Source: Pseudomonas lutea (GTDB taxonomy: Bacteria; Pseudomonadota; Gammaproteobacteria; Pseudomonadales; Pseudomonadaceae). Taken from it: a stretch of DNA of 64,000 nucleotides. Shown in pieces: positions 28,078-36,485 of the stretch. The first letter of the stretch is position 1, and each line of letters opens with the position of its first letter. Where the stretch lies: positions 1,736,001 through 1,800,000 of the forward strand of contig NZ_JRMB01000002.1 of NCBI RefSeq assembly GCF_000759445.1. The letters run 5' to 3'. The position numbers and the translations under genes were made by a program. The notes below the pieces were generated by a model. That model was not told where the DNA came from, ran no database searches, and saw only the letters and a program-made list of their open reading frames with translations.

Positions 28078-28093
28078 ATAAGTAAAACCTTAT
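28078..28093. promoter_or_regulatory. Candidate LysR operator between pycA and its regulator
   Basis: ATAAG-TAAAAC-CTTAT, a 5-bp inverted repeat in an A+T-rich stretch, lies 37 bp before the LysR start codon and 144 bp before pycA. Confidence 0.4.
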
Positions 28094-28129
28094 AGTTGCA
28101 AGTATTAGTCTGCCGAGAATGGGAAAAAT

Positions 28130-29080
28130 ATGCGTAAGTCATTGATGCGCATGACATTGCGCCAGCTGCGCATTTTCAACGAGGTGTGCGACCTACGCTC
28201 GTACAGCCGGGCCGCCGAAGAGATGTCGCTGACACAGCCGGCTGTGAGCCTGCAGATTCGCCAGCTTGAGGAATGCGTGGGCCAGCCGCTATTTGAGTAC
28301 GTGGGGAAGAAGCTCTATCTCACACAAGCGGCAGAGGCACTGCAACTGGCCAGCCGGGACATCTTCGGCCGGCTGGAAAATCTCGACATGCAACTGTCGG
28401 ACATGCAGGGCTCGCTGCAGGGGCAACTTAAGCTGGCGATCGAATCCAGTGCCAAGTACTTCGTTCCCCACCTGTTCGCAGCATTCAAGCGCAGATTCCC
28501 GGAGGTGATGCTCAATCTTACCGTCGTCAACCGGGCTCAAGTGATACGGCGCCTCTCGGACAACCGTGATGATCTAGTGGTGATGTCGATGGTCCCCCAA
28601 GACATGGGACTGGAATTCTTGCCCTTTCTGAACAACCCCATTGTCGCCGTGGCTCGTCCTGATCATCCGCTCACCTTGTCGCCGGGTCTCTCGCTGAAGG
28701 ACCTTGAGGCGGCAACATTGGTGGTACGCGAACAGGGCTCGGGCACACGGAAAGCGTGCGAGGAATACTTCAAGGAAAAGCGCATTCATTTCGAGGACAC
28801 CCTGGAGGTGTCGTCGGCCGAGGCGCAGCGTGAATGCGTGGTGGCGGGGCTGGGCGTTGCGCTACTGACACGTCATGCGCTGAGCCTGGAATTGGCCACC
28901 GGCATGCTGATCGAGCTGCCAGTGGCCGAATTGCCGCTGTATCGAAGTTGGTGCGTCGTGCAAGCCCGGGATAAACGTCTGTCACCGGTCGCTCATGCGT
29001 TCCTGGATTTCATCCGGACGGAGCGTACGCAGATCAGCGAGCTGGTCGCGCGCTTTGATGGCCACCTTCCGAAGCGCTAA
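28130..29080 (+). CDS. LysR family transcriptional regulator divergent from pycA
   Basis: A 316-residue LysR protein: helix-turn-helix MTLRQLRIFNEVCDLRSYSRAAEEMSLTQPAVSLQIRQLEE at residues 8-48, effector domain with LVVREQGSGTRKACEEYF typical of the CbbR/CysB-like branch. GGGAAA before the ATG at 28130 supports this start, though residues 6 and 8 are also methionines. Conserved pairing with pyruvate carboxylase genes in pseudomonads suggests that it activates pycAB; the ligand is unknown. Confidence 0.9.
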   Translation: MRKSLMRMTLRQLRIFNEVCDLRSYSRAAEEMSLTQPAVSLQIRQLEECVGQPLFEYVGKKLYLTQAAEALQLASRDIFGRLENLDMQLSDMQGSLQGQLKLAIESSAKYFVPHLFAAFKRRFPEVMLNLTVVNRAQVIRRLSDNRDDLVVMSMVPQDMGLEFLPFLNNPIVAVARPDHPLTLSPGLSLKDLEAATLVVREQGSGTRKACEEYFKEKRIHFEDTLEVSSAEAQRECVVAGLGVALLTRHALSLELATGMLIELPVAELPLYRSWCVVQARDKRLSPVAHAFLDFIRTERTQISELVARFDGHLPKR

Positions 29081-29264
29081 CGCCCTGCCAGAAATGAGCA
29101 GACGCACCATCCAGGTAGTCGGAGAGTTCCTGGTTCAAACGGCGCTCTTCGGAGTGGCTCTCGATTGCCCGCCGAAACGCCATGCGGCGCTGGTCTTCCT
29201 GCTGGCGGCGAGTCTTGCTGCTGGAGGTGCTGTGCTGGTGCGAGTCATCGTAGTGCCGAGGCAT
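29034..29264 (-). CDS. Small basic protein, PA3496-like
   Basis: A 76-residue charged protein starting MPRHYDDSHQHSTSSSKTRR and containing RRMAFRRAIESHSEERRLNQELSDYLD, a pattern I associate with the PA3496 family of short Pseudomonas proteins. GGGAG lies 7 bp before the ATG, an ideal ribosome site. Its last 47 bp overlap the convergent LysR gene. No signal or membrane segment. Function unknown. Confidence 0.58.
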   Translation of the reverse strand: MPRHYDDSHQHSTSSSKTRRQQEDQRRMAFRRAIESHSEERRLNQELSDYLDGASAHFWQGVSASEGGHQSARPAR

Positions 29265-29374
29265 ATCCTGTCTCCCATTCGTGTGCGGGAGTACAGAGTG
29301 GCGTCGAGCGGTGACGATCAGGCGTCGGAAGCGTTACAGCTTGGTGAATGTTTCAACGCTGGGCAGGCGTTGAC

Positions 29375-30241
29375 TCAGTCCTCGGACGACTTGATCGACT
29401 TGGGCGACAACCGCAGGCTGCGCAAGCTGCGCTTCACGCTTTTCAGGTGATTGACCAGGCTAGGCCCGCGCGCCATTGCCACGCCCATCGCCAGGACATC
29501 AATGACCACCAGATGCGCGATTCGCGAGGTGAGAGGCGTGTAGATTTCGGTGTCTTCGTGCACGTCAATCGCGAGGTTGACCGTGGACAACTCGGCCAGG
29601 GGCGTCTGGCTAGGGCACAGAGTGATCAGATTGGCGCCGCTTTCACGCACCAGATTGGCGGTGATCAGCAGGTCTTTCGAGCGTCCGGATTGCGAGATGC
29701 ACACAGCAACGTCTGTGGGCTTGAGCGTGACCGCCGACATTGCCTGCATGTGCGGATCAGAGTAGGACGCTGCCGTCAGGAGTAACCGAAAGAACTTGTG
29801 CTGAGCGTCTGCGGCGACCGCGCCAGATGCCCCGAACCCGTAGAACTCGACCCTGTGCGCGGCTGCCATTACTGTCACCGCCGCCTGCAGCGCATGAGGG
29901 TCGAGCTTCTCGCGTACTTCCATCAGTGTGTGCAGCGTGGTATCGAAAATCTTCAGGCTGTAATCAGCGACCGAGTCGTCTTCATGAATGGCGAACTGGC
30001 CGAAGCTGGCACCAGCGGCAAGGCTCTGCGCAAGCTTGAGCTTCAGGTCCTGAAAACCGGTACAGCCAATGGCACGGCAAAAACGCACGATGGTCGGCTC
30101 GCTGATGCCGACTGCATGGGCCAGATCGGCCATGGAGCTGTGCATCACGGCCGCCGGATCGAGCAGCACGTGGTCGGCTACTTTCAACTCCGACTTGCGC
30201 AAGAGATGGCGTGACTGGGCGATGTGCTGCAACAGATTCAA
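29375..30241 (-). CDS. RpiR/HexR-type transcriptional regulator
   Basis: An N-terminal RpiR helix-turn-helix (about residues 1-75, with SMADLAHAVGISEPTIVRFCRAIGC) is followed by a SIS sugar-isomerase domain (about 120-255, with GFGASGAVAADAQHKFFRL and ISQSGRSKDLL) that binds phosphosugars. HexR proteins respond to KDPG and control glucose catabolism. This protein differs in its N-terminus from the HexR I know beside zwf/edd, so it is likely a second HexR-like regulator (PA5438 type). A perfect HexR-style palindrome lies 44 bp upstream. 288 residues. Confidence 0.9.
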   Translation of the reverse strand: MNLLQHIAQSRHLLRKSELKVADHVLLDPAAVMHSSMADLAHAVGISEPTIVRFCRAIGCTGFQDLKLKLAQSLAAGASFGQFAIHEDDSVADYSLKIFDTTLHTLMEVREKLDPHALQAAVTVMAAAHRVEFYGFGASGAVAADAQHKFFRLLLTAASYSDPHMQAMSAVTLKPTDVAVCISQSGRSKDLLITANLVRESGANLITLCPSQTPLAELSTVNLAIDVHEDTEIYTPLTSRIAHLVVIDVLAMGVAMARGPSLVNHLKSVKRSLRSLRLSPKSIKSSED

Positions 30242-30284
30242 AGGGCAGGACTCAAGTGAAGGATGGGCCGGGCTGTAGCTTTCT

Positions 30285-30299
30285 TGTAGTTATACTACA
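30285..30299. promoter_or_regulatory. HexR-type operator upstream of the RpiR regulator
   Basis: TGTAGT-TAT-ACTACA fits the HexR consensus TGTARTWWWAYTACA at every position. It lies 44 bp before the regulator's start codon, pointing to autoregulation. Confidence 0.75.
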
Positions 30300-30358
30300 T
30301 GACCTGCAAACCGCACAGCTAAACGATCTCGCCGAGGTTGACCGATCTTGGTCGAGGG

Positions 30359-32425
30359 TCAGGTCGCTTTATAGTGTAGGGCTTTTCGTACGGGACTCCA
30401 GGCTTCAGTCAGACGACTGCGCAGGATTTCACCCATGACGTCCGCCTCCACCGGCCGACTGATCAAGTAGCCTTGTACTTCATCGCAACCGTGGGTCCGC
30501 AAGAATTCCAGTTGCTCGCAGTCCTCCACACCTTCGGCCACCACCTTGAGGTCCAGACTGTGGGCCATCGCAATAATCGCCTTCGTAATGGCTGCGTCTT
30601 CGGCACCCTCATTCAAACCGCGGATAAAGGCCTGGTCGATCTTCACGTAGTGCACCGGGAAACGTTTCAGATAACTCAACGAGGAATAACCGGTGCCGAA
30701 GTCGTCGATGGCCAACTTCACGCCGAGGGCACGCAACTGCTGAAACGTGGTGATGATGTGCTCGACACTTTCAAGCAGCTGACTCTCGGTCAACTCAAGC
30801 TCGAGGTATTCGGGCGCAAGCCCTGTTTCTTCGAGCACCTGCCGCACCAGACTGACTAACTTGCCCTGGCGCATCTGATGCACCGACAGGTTGACCGACA
30901 CCCTGATGGCAGCGAACCCTTTACGCTGCCATTCGCAGGCCTGATGACAGGCTTTTCGCAGCACAAACTCTCCAATATTGGCGATCAACCCGGTCTCTTC
31001 AGCCAAGCCGATGAACTCCCCGGGAGAGATCAGACCACGCTCTGGGTGACGCCACCGCACCAGCGCTTCCGCTGAGTTCAGGCGTCCGCTGTGGAGCTCC
31101 AGCTTGGGCTGGTAAAAAACCTCCAGTTGCCCTTCTGCAATCGCTCGGCGCAGTTGGATTTCCAGCTCCAGCCGACCGGGGGTGTGGGCCTCAAGGCTGT
31201 CGCTAAAAAACTGAAAGTTATCGCCACCCAGATGCTTGGCGTGCTGCATTGCCATGTTTGCCTGGCTGACCAGCGCGGATATGTCCCGGGCGGAACCCGG
31301 CAGCAAAGCGATCCCTATGGAGGCGCTGACGACCAGTTCATGGCCCGAGACCGATATCGGCGAGCGCAGCTTGGCGAGCAGACGCGTCGTAATACGCGCC
31401 AGGGCGGTCAGGTTGCCGTGGCTGTCGAAGAGCACGGCGAACTCGTCTGCGGACAAGCGCGCCACCGTATCGGCCCCTGCCACTTGGGCATTCAGCCGAC
31501 GGGCGACGAGGCGCAGCAATTGGTCGGCGATATCGTGACCCAGGCTGGCGTTGAGCAACTTGAACCGATCCAGATTGATATGCAGCAGGGCCAATGTGCG
31601 CCCACCCTGACGTGCCCGCTGATTGGCCTCACGCAATCGTTCGTTAAAAAGTGCCCGGTTGGCCAGGCCTGTCAGCTCGTCGTAATGAGTCAGGTAGCGC
31701 GTGCGCTCTTCATATTGGCGCGTCAGCTCACGGTTGAGCTCGTCACTTCTGGCTTGGGCCTGCTGAAGGTGCTCAATCAGGGCGACGTTCTGGAATCGGC
31801 GGATCAAACCGCGCTCGATCAATCGATTGACCTGACCGGCCACGACAATCAGCGCCAATAACAGGATCAATCCCAGCCATCCCCATCCGTGAAGGTGTGG
31901 GTCGCCTGCCAGGAACAGATAAACAATGGGCGGCAGCAGGCAGGGCAACGTGAAGGTCAGGAATGCGGGGATGCTCACCGCGTAGGCCACGCTGGCCGAC
32001 AGCGTGGCTGCGCCGAGCAGGCCGAACAACCACGCTTGCTGAGCCAGGCTTGGCGCTGGCACCAACACGAGCGCAGCAGTGGACAGCGTGAAGCCACTTA
32101 CACAGGCGCCAGCCAGAAACATTCGATTCCAGAGCGGCTGCGAGCGTCGCTCAAGCGACGCCGACCTGAATGCCGCAACCTGAAGCACGCGCAAGGACAC
32201 CAGGACCGACAGCCATCCCAGCCACACGGCAACCAACACATATCGCTCCGGACTCCAGAGCAACCACGCGCAGAGCAAACCGTTGATGAACATGAAAAGC
32301 GTCGGCAGCAATGAGCCTTGATAGAGAAGACGGGTGCGCTCGACGGCAAGCTGGGTTGCAAACTGCCTGCTGATGACACGTCGTGTCGCCAGGGAGTCTG
32401 CCGGGGCTTCGGAGCTGGGGGTCAT
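30359..32425 (-). CDS. Membrane GGDEF-EAL protein, probable c-di-GMP phosphodiesterase
   Basis: A 688-residue signalling protein. Five or six membrane segments lie in residues about 30-195, then a short coiled stretch, a GGDEF domain and an EAL domain. The GGDEF motif is degenerate (RLSADEF), so cyclase activity is unlikely. The EAL domain looks intact: EALVRW, VNLSVHQ, LELTES, DDFGTGYSSLSYL, VKIDQAF and EGVE are all present. The degenerate domain may bind GTP as a regulator. Start 32425 (MTPSSEAP) is preferred. It is divergent from uvrD. Confidence 0.9.
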   Translation of the reverse strand: MTPSSEAPADSLATRRVISRQFATQLAVERTRLLYQGSLLPTLFMFINGLLCAWLLWSPERYVLVAVWLGWLSVLVSLRVLQVAAFRSASLERRSQPLWNRMFLAGACVSGFTLSTAALVLVPAPSLAQQAWLFGLLGAATLSASVAYAVSIPAFLTFTLPCLLPPIVYLFLAGDPHLHGWGWLGLILLLALIVVAGQVNRLIERGLIRRFQNVALIEHLQQAQARSDELNRELTRQYEERTRYLTHYDELTGLANRALFNERLREANQRARQGGRTLALLHINLDRFKLLNASLGHDIADQLLRLVARRLNAQVAGADTVARLSADEFAVLFDSHGNLTALARITTRLLAKLRSPISVSGHELVVSASIGIALLPGSARDISALVSQANMAMQHAKHLGGDNFQFFSDSLEAHTPGRLELEIQLRRAIAEGQLEVFYQPKLELHSGRLNSAEALVRWRHPERGLISPGEFIGLAEETGLIANIGEFVLRKACHQACEWQRKGFAAIRVSVNLSVHQMRQGKLVSLVRQVLEETGLAPEYLELELTESQLLESVEHIITTFQQLRALGVKLAIDDFGTGYSSLSYLKRFPVHYVKIDQAFIRGLNEGAEDAAITKAIIAMAHSLDLKVVAEGVEDCEQLEFLRTHGCDEVQGYLISRPVEADVMGEILRSRLTEAWSPVRKALHYKAT

Positions 32426-32594
32426 GGCGATTCTTATAATTGGTGGCCTTGAACGTTCGCGGAGGATACACAAGGGAGCGCCTGGACCAAACAGTCATCC
32501 TTGAAATCGGCGTACGGGCCGATACAACGCTCAACAGCATGACCGGCCAGCGTTAGGGTTTGCCCACGCCCTCACAGCACCCTAGAATGCCTCG

Positions 32595-34778
32595 ATGCGC
32601 GATGATCTCTCTCTTCTGCTTAACTCCCTCAACGATGCCCAACGCCAGGCTGTAGCTGCCTCCGTGGGTCGTCAGTTGGTCCTGGCCGGCGCTGGTTCCG
32701 GCAAAACCCGTGTGTTGGTGCACCGTATCGCCTGGTTGATTCAGGTCGAGAACGCCTCGCCGCATTCGATTCTGTCGGTGACGTTCACCAACAAGGCCGC
32801 TGCCGAGATGCGCCATCGCATCGAACAGCTGATGGGCATCAACCCGGCCGGCATGTGGGTCGGCACGTTTCACGGCCTGGCCCATCGCCTGCTGCGGGCT
32901 CACTGGCAGGAAGCGGGTCTGAGCCAGAGCTTCCAGATCCTCGACAGCGACGACCAGCAGCGTCTGGTCAAGCGGGTCATGCGCGAGCTGAATCTGGATG
33001 AGCAACGCTGGCCGGCACGGCAGGCACAGTGGTTTATCAACGGCCAGAAAGATGAAGGGCTGCGGCCCAAACATATTCAGGCGGGCGGCGATCTGTTCCT
33101 GGCCACCATGAAGTCGGTGTACGAGGCTTACGAGGCTGCCTGTCAGCGGGCCGGCGTAATCGACTTCTCGGAGCTGCTGCTGCGTGCGCTCGACCTGTGG
33201 CGCGACAACCCTGGTCTGCTTGCGCATTATCAGCGGCGTTTCCGTCATGTCCTGGTGGACGAATTCCAAGACACCAACGCCGTTCAGTACGCCTGGCTGC
33301 GTTTGCTCGCTCAGGGCGGCGACAGCCTGATGGTCGTCGGCGATGACGATCAGTCCATCTACGGTTGGCGCGGCGCAAAAATCGAGAATATTCACCAGTA
33401 TTCCGATGACTTTCCCGACACCGAGACCATTCGCCTGGAGCAGAATTATCGCTCCACTGCGAGCATCCTGAAGGCGGCCAACGGTCTGATCGTCAACAAC
33501 AGCGGCCGATTGGGCAAAGAGTTGTGGACGGACGTCGGCGACGGTGAGCTGATCAGCCTTTATGCCGCTTTCAACGAACATGATGAAGCGCGTTACGTCG
33601 TCGAGACCATTGAAAGCGCGATCAAGACCGGCCTCGCGCGCAGCGACATCGCCATTCTCTATCGCTCCAACGCCCAGTCGCGAGTGCTCGAAGAGGCGTT
33701 GCTGCGCGAGCGCATTCCGTACCGTATTTACGGCGGCCAGCGGTTCTTCGAGCGCGCCGAGATCAAGAACGCCATGGCATATCTGCGCCTGCTGGACGGC
33801 CGCGGTAATGATTCAGCGCTGGAGCGGGTGATCAACGTGCCGCCCCGCGGAATCGGCGAAAAGACCGTCGAAGCGATTCGCGAGCATGCGCGTCACGCTC
33901 ACGTTTCGATGTGGGAGGCGATGCGTTTGCTCGTCGCCAATAAAGGCCTGGCCGGTCGCGCAGCAGGCGCACTGGGCGCCTTTATCGAGCTCATTGAAAA
34001 TCTCGCCGCCAAAGCTGCTGACATGCCACTGCACTTGATGACCCAGACGGTCATCGAACAGTCCGGCCTGATCACCTATCACAAGGAAGAGAAAGGCGAG
34101 AAAGGCCAGGCCCGGGTGGAAAACCTTGAGGAACTGGTCAGCGCTGCGCGCGCATTCGAGAACAGTGAAGAAGAGGAAGACCTGACGCCCCTGGCAGCCT
34201 TCCTGGGTCACGCTTCACTGGAGGCCGGTGACACTCAGGCCGATGAACACGAAGACAGCATCCAGTTGATGACGCTCCACAGCGCCAAAGGCCTGGAGTT
34301 TCCATATGTGTTCCTGGTCGGCATGGAAGAAGGCCTGTTTCCGCACAAGATGAGCCTGGAAGAACCCGGTCGCCTTGAAGAGGAACGCCGTCTTGCGTAT
34401 GTGGGCATTACCCGGGCCATGCAGCACCTGGTAATGACTTACGCGGAGACCCGACGCCTGTATGGAAGCGAAACCTACAACAAGGTTTCGCGTTTCGTGC
34501 GCGAGGTGCCGCCCAACCTTATTCAGGAAGTGCGCCTGTCCAACAGCGTGACGCGTCCGTTCGGCGGCTCGAAGACGATGGCTCCGAGTCGCTTGTTCGA
34601 CGGCGAAAACATCCCGCAGAGCCAGTTCTCGCTCGGTCAGCACGTGCAGCACGCTGTGTTCGGTGAGGGCGTTATCCTGAACTTCGAAGGTTCCGGGGCG
34701 CAGGCGCGGGTGCAGGTAAACTTTTCTGAAGGCAGCAAGTGGTTAATGCTGGGGTACGCAAAGCTGGAGCCCGTCTGA
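32595..34778 (+). CDS. uvrD: DNA helicase II UvrD
   Basis: Superfamily 1A 3'-5' helicase acting in nucleotide excision and mismatch repair. Motifs in order: QRQAVAASVGRQLVLAGAGSGKTRVL (Q motif and Walker A), VDEFQDTNAVQY (II), GDDDQSIYGWRGA (III), LEQNYRST (IV), LMTLHSAKGLEFPYVFLVGMEEGLFPH (V) and EERRLAYVGITRAMQ (VI). The 727-residue length and C-terminal tail VFGEGVILNFEGSG are normal. No SOS box was found upstream. Confidence 0.97.
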   Translation: MRDDLSLLLNSLNDAQRQAVAASVGRQLVLAGAGSGKTRVLVHRIAWLIQVENASPHSILSVTFTNKAAAEMRHRIEQLMGINPAGMWVGTFHGLAHRLLRAHWQEAGLSQSFQILDSDDQQRLVKRVMRELNLDEQRWPARQAQWFINGQKDEGLRPKHIQAGGDLFLATMKSVYEAYEAACQRAGVIDFSELLLRALDLWRDNPGLLAHYQRRFRHVLVDEFQDTNAVQYAWLRLLAQGGDSLMVVGDDDQSIYGWRGAKIENIHQYSDDFPDTETIRLEQNYRSTASILKAANGLIVNNSGRLGKELWTDVGDGELISLYAAFNEHDEARYVVETIESAIKTGLARSDIAILYRSNAQSRVLEEALLRERIPYRIYGGQRFFERAEIKNAMAYLRLLDGRGNDSALERVINVPPRGIGEKTVEAIREHARHAHVSMWEAMRLLVANKGLAGRAAGALGAFIELIENLAAKAADMPLHLMTQTVIEQSGLITYHKEEKGEKGQARVENLEELVSAARAFENSEEEEDLTPLAAFLGHASLEAGDTQADEHEDSIQLMTLHSAKGLEFPYVFLVGMEEGLFPHKMSLEEPGRLEEERRLAYVGITRAMQHLVMTYAETRRLYGSETYNKVSRFVREVPPNLIQEVRLSNSVTRPFGGSKTMAPSRLFDGENIPQSQFSLGQHVQHAVFGEGVILNFEGSGAQARVQVNFSEGSKWLMLGYAKLEPV

Positions 34779-35051
34779 TCGGCCTTTGATACAGCGTGCC
34801 GGGATCAGGGAAGTCTCTGGCACAGCTGTCTCGATTCGGGTGCGTCCGTCGGGACGTCGCCTCGGTGCTGCTCTTGCATTCCCACAACCGTCCCCCCATC
34901 TTTCCTACAGAACTTTCTCCACCTGCCTACGACCCAAGTCGGACGGGCATGATGAAGCTCCACGCAAAAGCCGGAAACATATGGCTGCTGGTCATACCCA
35001 CTTGTCCTGTGCAACATGGCGCGCGTGCAATCCACAAACGGGAATTCCCTT

Positions 35052-35906
35052 ATGCAACGTTTTCTTAGCATCGCTTTGGCAATGATTATCGGGCTCACCA
35101 TGAGCCTCGATGTCAATGCTGCGCGCTTCGGTGGTGGCAAGAGCATGGGCTCGGCGCCAAGTCACCAGGCGCGCCAAACAGCTCCTTCTGCTCCTGCCGC
35201 AGCACCCAACGCCGCTGGCCGTCCTGCGCCTGCTGCGGGCGGTGCTTCCAAATGGCTGGGCCCATTGGCCGGTCTCGCCGCCGGTGGCCTCCTGGCCTCC
35301 ATGTTCATGGGCGGTGGCTTTGAGGGCATGCAGTTCTTCGACATCCTGATCATGGCGATCATCGCGTTCGTGATCTTCCGCTTCATCGCGGCGCGTCGAC
35401 GTAAACAGCAACCACAAATGGCCCCTGCTGGCGCTCCGTTCCAGCGTGAAGCCTTTGAACAACCACAACCTGCACAGAACTCGATGTTTGGCGGCTCTGC
35501 ATCTGCAGCAACAGCCCGTCCGGTAATCAACGCGCCGGCCTGGTTCAATGAAGAACGCTTTCTTGAGGCGGCACGCAGCCACTTCCAGTCGTTGCAACAG
35601 CACTGGGACGCGAACGAGATGGACAAGATCTCCGAGTTCGTGACCCCACAGATGCTGCAGTTCCTGAAAAAAGAGCGTGCAGATCTGGGTGAAGGCTTCC
35701 AGTCGACCTACATCGACAACCTTACCGTGCAGCTCGACGGTCTGGATGATCGCGCCGACAAAACCATCGCCACGCTGACCTTTGCCGGTGTGTCGAAAAC
35801 ATCGCGCTTCGACCAGGGCGAAGTGTTCAGCGAGAGCTGGAACATGGAACGCGCCCAGGGCGACAACCAGCCTTGGCTGGTTGCAGGTATCCGCCAAAAC
35901 GGCTGA
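35052..35906 (+). CDS. Tim44-like domain protein, secreted/membrane-anchored
   Basis: Start 35052 (MQRFLSIALAMIIGLTMSLDVNA) gives a signal sequence with a ribosome site (GGAATTCC) in front. A low-complexity Ala/Pro region (about 30-70) precedes a glycine-rich hydrophobic stretch and a membrane segment FFDILIMAIIAFVIFRFIAARRRK (about 97-120). The C-terminal half is a Tim44-like fold (AWFNEERFLEAARSHFQSLQQHWDANEMDKI). Such proteins are common in proteobacteria; function is not established. 284 residues. Confidence 0.87.
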   Translation: MQRFLSIALAMIIGLTMSLDVNAARFGGGKSMGSAPSHQARQTAPSAPAAAPNAAGRPAPAAGGASKWLGPLAGLAAGGLLASMFMGGGFEGMQFFDILIMAIIAFVIFRFIAARRRKQQPQMAPAGAPFQREAFEQPQPAQNSMFGGSASAATARPVINAPAWFNEERFLEAARSHFQSLQQHWDANEMDKISEFVTPQMLQFLKKERADLGEGFQSTYIDNLTVQLDGLDDRADKTIATLTFAGVSKTSRFDQGEVFSESWNMERAQGDNQPWLVAGIRQNG

Positions 35907-35927
35907 TACCACTGAGCAGCTGCAAAT

Positions 35928-35959
35928 GAACCCCGGACTTGTTCCGGGGTTCTGTTTTT
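35928..35959 (+). terminator. Rho-independent terminator of the Tim44-like gene
   Basis: Perfect 10-bp stem GAACCCCGGA / TCCGGGGTTC with a 5-nt loop, followed by TGTTTTTAT. Confidence 0.93.
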
Positions 35960-36033
35960 ATAGAAGCCGAGTTAATTTGGCGTTGTCTTTAAGCTGCTGT
36001 ATAACCCGCGCAAATCGTTAGAGGATCCACGTC

Positions 36034-36441
36034 GTGGAAGAAGTCATCGAACAACTCCGTGAAGCCAATGAACCGGTTCCTGTCCCGCTCGAGCTGCCTG
36101 ATGAAGACCAACTGGTCGAGATTGAAGAGCAGCTGTTCATCAACATCCCGTTTGTCTTCAAGGAGTTCTTGCTGACCGTCAGCGATGTGGTCTACGGCAG
36201 CCTTGAACCGGTCACCGTGACCGATTCAGGCTCACACACCTATCTCCCGGAAGTGGCAGCAACTGCTTGGGACATCGGCGTTCCCCGTGAATTGATCCCG
36301 CTGTGCCAGGACGGTGACGATTACTACTGCGTCGAAGAAGACGGCACCGTGGTGCTGTGGTCGGGCGAGGAAGAAATCGTCACCGAAGACAGTTGGGAAT
36401 CTGTCTGGCACTGGGCGCGGGACGTCTGGCTGGAAAGCTGA
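36034..36441 (+). CDS. SMI1/KNR4 family protein
   Basis: A 135-residue acidic protein beginning at GTG. SUKH-fold marks are LPDEDQLVEIEEQLFINIPFVFKEFLLTVSDV, LIPLCQDGDDYYCVEEDGTVVLW and a C-terminal WESVWHWARDVW. SUKH proteins often serve as immunity proteins to toxins, but this stand-alone copy beside uvrD is conserved in pseudomonads and has no toxin next to it, so a housekeeping or orphan role is as likely. Confidence 0.85.
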   Translation: MEEVIEQLREANEPVPVPLELPDEDQLVEIEEQLFINIPFVFKEFLLTVSDVVYGSLEPVTVTDSGSHTYLPEVAATAWDIGVPRELIPLCQDGDDYYCVEEDGTVVLWSGEEEIVTEDSWESVWHWARDVWLES

Positions 36442-36485
36442 AACGCCGACCTGCTGTCCCGAATATCGGACTTGGGGCTCGCGCC

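Noticed and set aside
32430..32594. SOS (LexA) box before uvrD
   Set aside because: No CTGT-N8-ACAG palindrome with correct spacing was found in the gap.
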